In this document: positions 5,937 through 6,377 of the stretch, one piece after another | Layout of the letters: each line of letters begins with the position of its first letter | Numbering within the stretch: position 1 is the first letter of the stretch | NCBI GenBank assembly: GCA_023443095.1 | Contig: JAEZVV010000042.1 | Coordinates: 1-6,377 of the forward strand | Origin: Pseudomonadota bacterium | GTDB taxonomy: Bacteria; Pseudomonadota; Gammaproteobacteria; Burkholderiales; Burkholderiaceae_F | Direction: 5' to 3' | Length of the DNA stretch: 6,377 nt | Program-made: the position numbers and the translations under genes | The notes under the pieces: model-generated | Database searches by the model: none | What the model was told of the DNA's origin: nothing | What the model saw: the letters and a program-made list of their open reading frames with translations, nothing else

Positions 5937-6008
5937 AGCTTTTTTTAGTTGGCTTGCGATTGGAAAGTCTTCGAGCGGGCGAGGTAGTGAACGCTTCGGT
6001 CGCGGCGG

Positions 6009-6082
6009 GCGGGTGTAGCTCAATGGTAGAGCAGAAGCCTTCCAAGCTTACGACGAGGGTTCGATCCCCTTCACCCGCTCCA
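6009..6082 (+). tRNA. tRNA-Gly (anticodon TCC)
   Basis: A 74-base tRNA with encoded CCA (6080-6082). The acceptor GCGGGTG pairs perfectly with CACCCGC. The D-arm is GCTC/GAGC, and anticodon TCC is at 6041-6043 in the loop CTTCCAA. The outermost anticodon-stem pair appears to be a G-A mismatch. It lies 72 bases after tRNA-Tyr and 12 before tRNA-Thr. Confidence 0.97.
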
Positions 6083-6094
6083 TGTTCAGGTTTT

Positions 6095-6169
<75 letters not shown>

Positions 6170-6188
6170 CAGTTTTTGTTGAAGGCGC

Positions 6189-6210
6189 TGGTCCCGGTGG
6201 TCCGGGGCCA
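6189..6210 (+). promoter_or_regulatory. strong stem-loop in the tRNA-Thr/tuf leader
   Basis: TGGTCCCGG (6189-6197) pairs with CCGGGGCCA (6202-6210) over 9 pairs with one G-U, closing a TGGT tetraloop. No T-run follows, so it is not an intrinsic terminator. It lies 18 bases before the tuf ribosome binding site and may mark a processing boundary or protect the tuf mRNA 5' end. The function is inferred. Confidence 0.45.
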
Positions 6211-6238
6211 TTCGTGACAGAAAAGTCAGGAGTCAGCG

Positions 6239-6377
6239 ATGGCAAAAGGCAAGTTCGAGCGTACGAAGCCTCACGTGAACGTGGGCACGATTGGTCACGT
6301 TGACCACGGCAAGACCACGCTGACGGCGGCGATCACGACGGTGTTGTCGAACAAGTTTGGCGGCGAAGCCAAGGGTT
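6239..6377 (+). CDS. tuf: translation elongation factor Tu (N-terminal part, cut by the window edge)
   Basis: EF-Tu is the GTPase that delivers aminoacyl-tRNA to the ribosome. Forty-six codons are visible, beginning MAKGKFERTKPHVNVGTIGH, followed by the P-loop GHVDHGKT (residues 19-26) that binds the GTP phosphates, and running on to NKFGGEAKG at the window edge. AGGAG (6228-6232) sits 6 bases before the ATG, an excellent ribosome binding site for a very highly expressed protein. The gene follows tRNA-Tyr, tRNA-Gly and tRNA-Thr, the classical tufB context of proteobacteria, and should share their promoter. Many proteobacteria carry a second tuf copy in the str operon; whether this genome does cannot be seen. 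The sequence resembles betaproteobacterial EF-Tu most, from memory of the family. Confidence 0.98.
   Translation, partial: MAKGKFERTKPHVNVGTIGHVDHGKTTLTAAITTVLSNKFGGEAKG

Noticed and set aside
5939..5946. T-run after tRNA-Tyr as a terminator
   Set aside because: No stable hairpin other than the tRNA itself precedes it, and the downstream tRNAs and tuf follow in the usual operon order with no other clear promoter.

Overview
The window looks like an ordinary chromosomal stretch of a high-GC proteobacterium, most likely a betaproteobacterium. The EF-Tu N-terminus (MAKGKFERTKPHVNVGTIGH, then the P-loop) and the tRNA-Tyr/tRNA-Gly/tRNA-Thr/tuf order fit that group, but the genus cannot be read from the sequence alone. 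Codon third positions are strongly G/C-biased throughout, and I see no insertion sequence, CRISPR array, phage gene or compositional island.

Left part (1-2288): the end of an unrecognised proline-rich protein runs rightward and meets phenylalanine 4-monooxygenase (phhA) head-on. The two stop codons abut and form the palindrome TGATCA. On the minus strand, hpd (4-hydroxyphenylpyruvate dioxygenase) and phhA form a tight two-gene operon with a 3-base gap. They catalyse two steps of the phenylalanine/tyrosine to homogentisate route: Phe to Tyr, and 4-hydroxyphenylpyruvate to homogentisate. The transaminase and the homogentisate-cleaving enzymes are not in the window.

Middle part (2145-3182): a 143-base divergent intergenic region rich in TTTGGC/ATTGC half-sites separates hpd from a plus-strand Lrp/AsnC-family regulator. 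That regulator probably senses an amino acid and controls hpd-phhA. It is followed by a small unrecognised integral membrane protein.

Right-centre (3360-5596): a two-component system. The first gene is a LytS/YehU-type membrane histidine kinase with an unusual proline-rich extracytoplasmic domain. It is followed 20 bases later by a LytTR-type response regulator, which has no clear ribosome binding site of its own and is probably translationally coupled.

Right end (5597-6377): a near-consensus sigma-70 promoter drives tRNA-Tyr(GTA), tRNA-Gly(TCC) and tRNA-Thr(GGT), then tuf (EF-Tu), which the window edge cuts off. A strong hairpin lies in the leader between tRNA-Thr and tuf.

I did not find a clear undescribed system. 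The best leads are the phased operator array upstream of hpd and the repeat-bearing extracytoplasmic domain of the histidine kinase.
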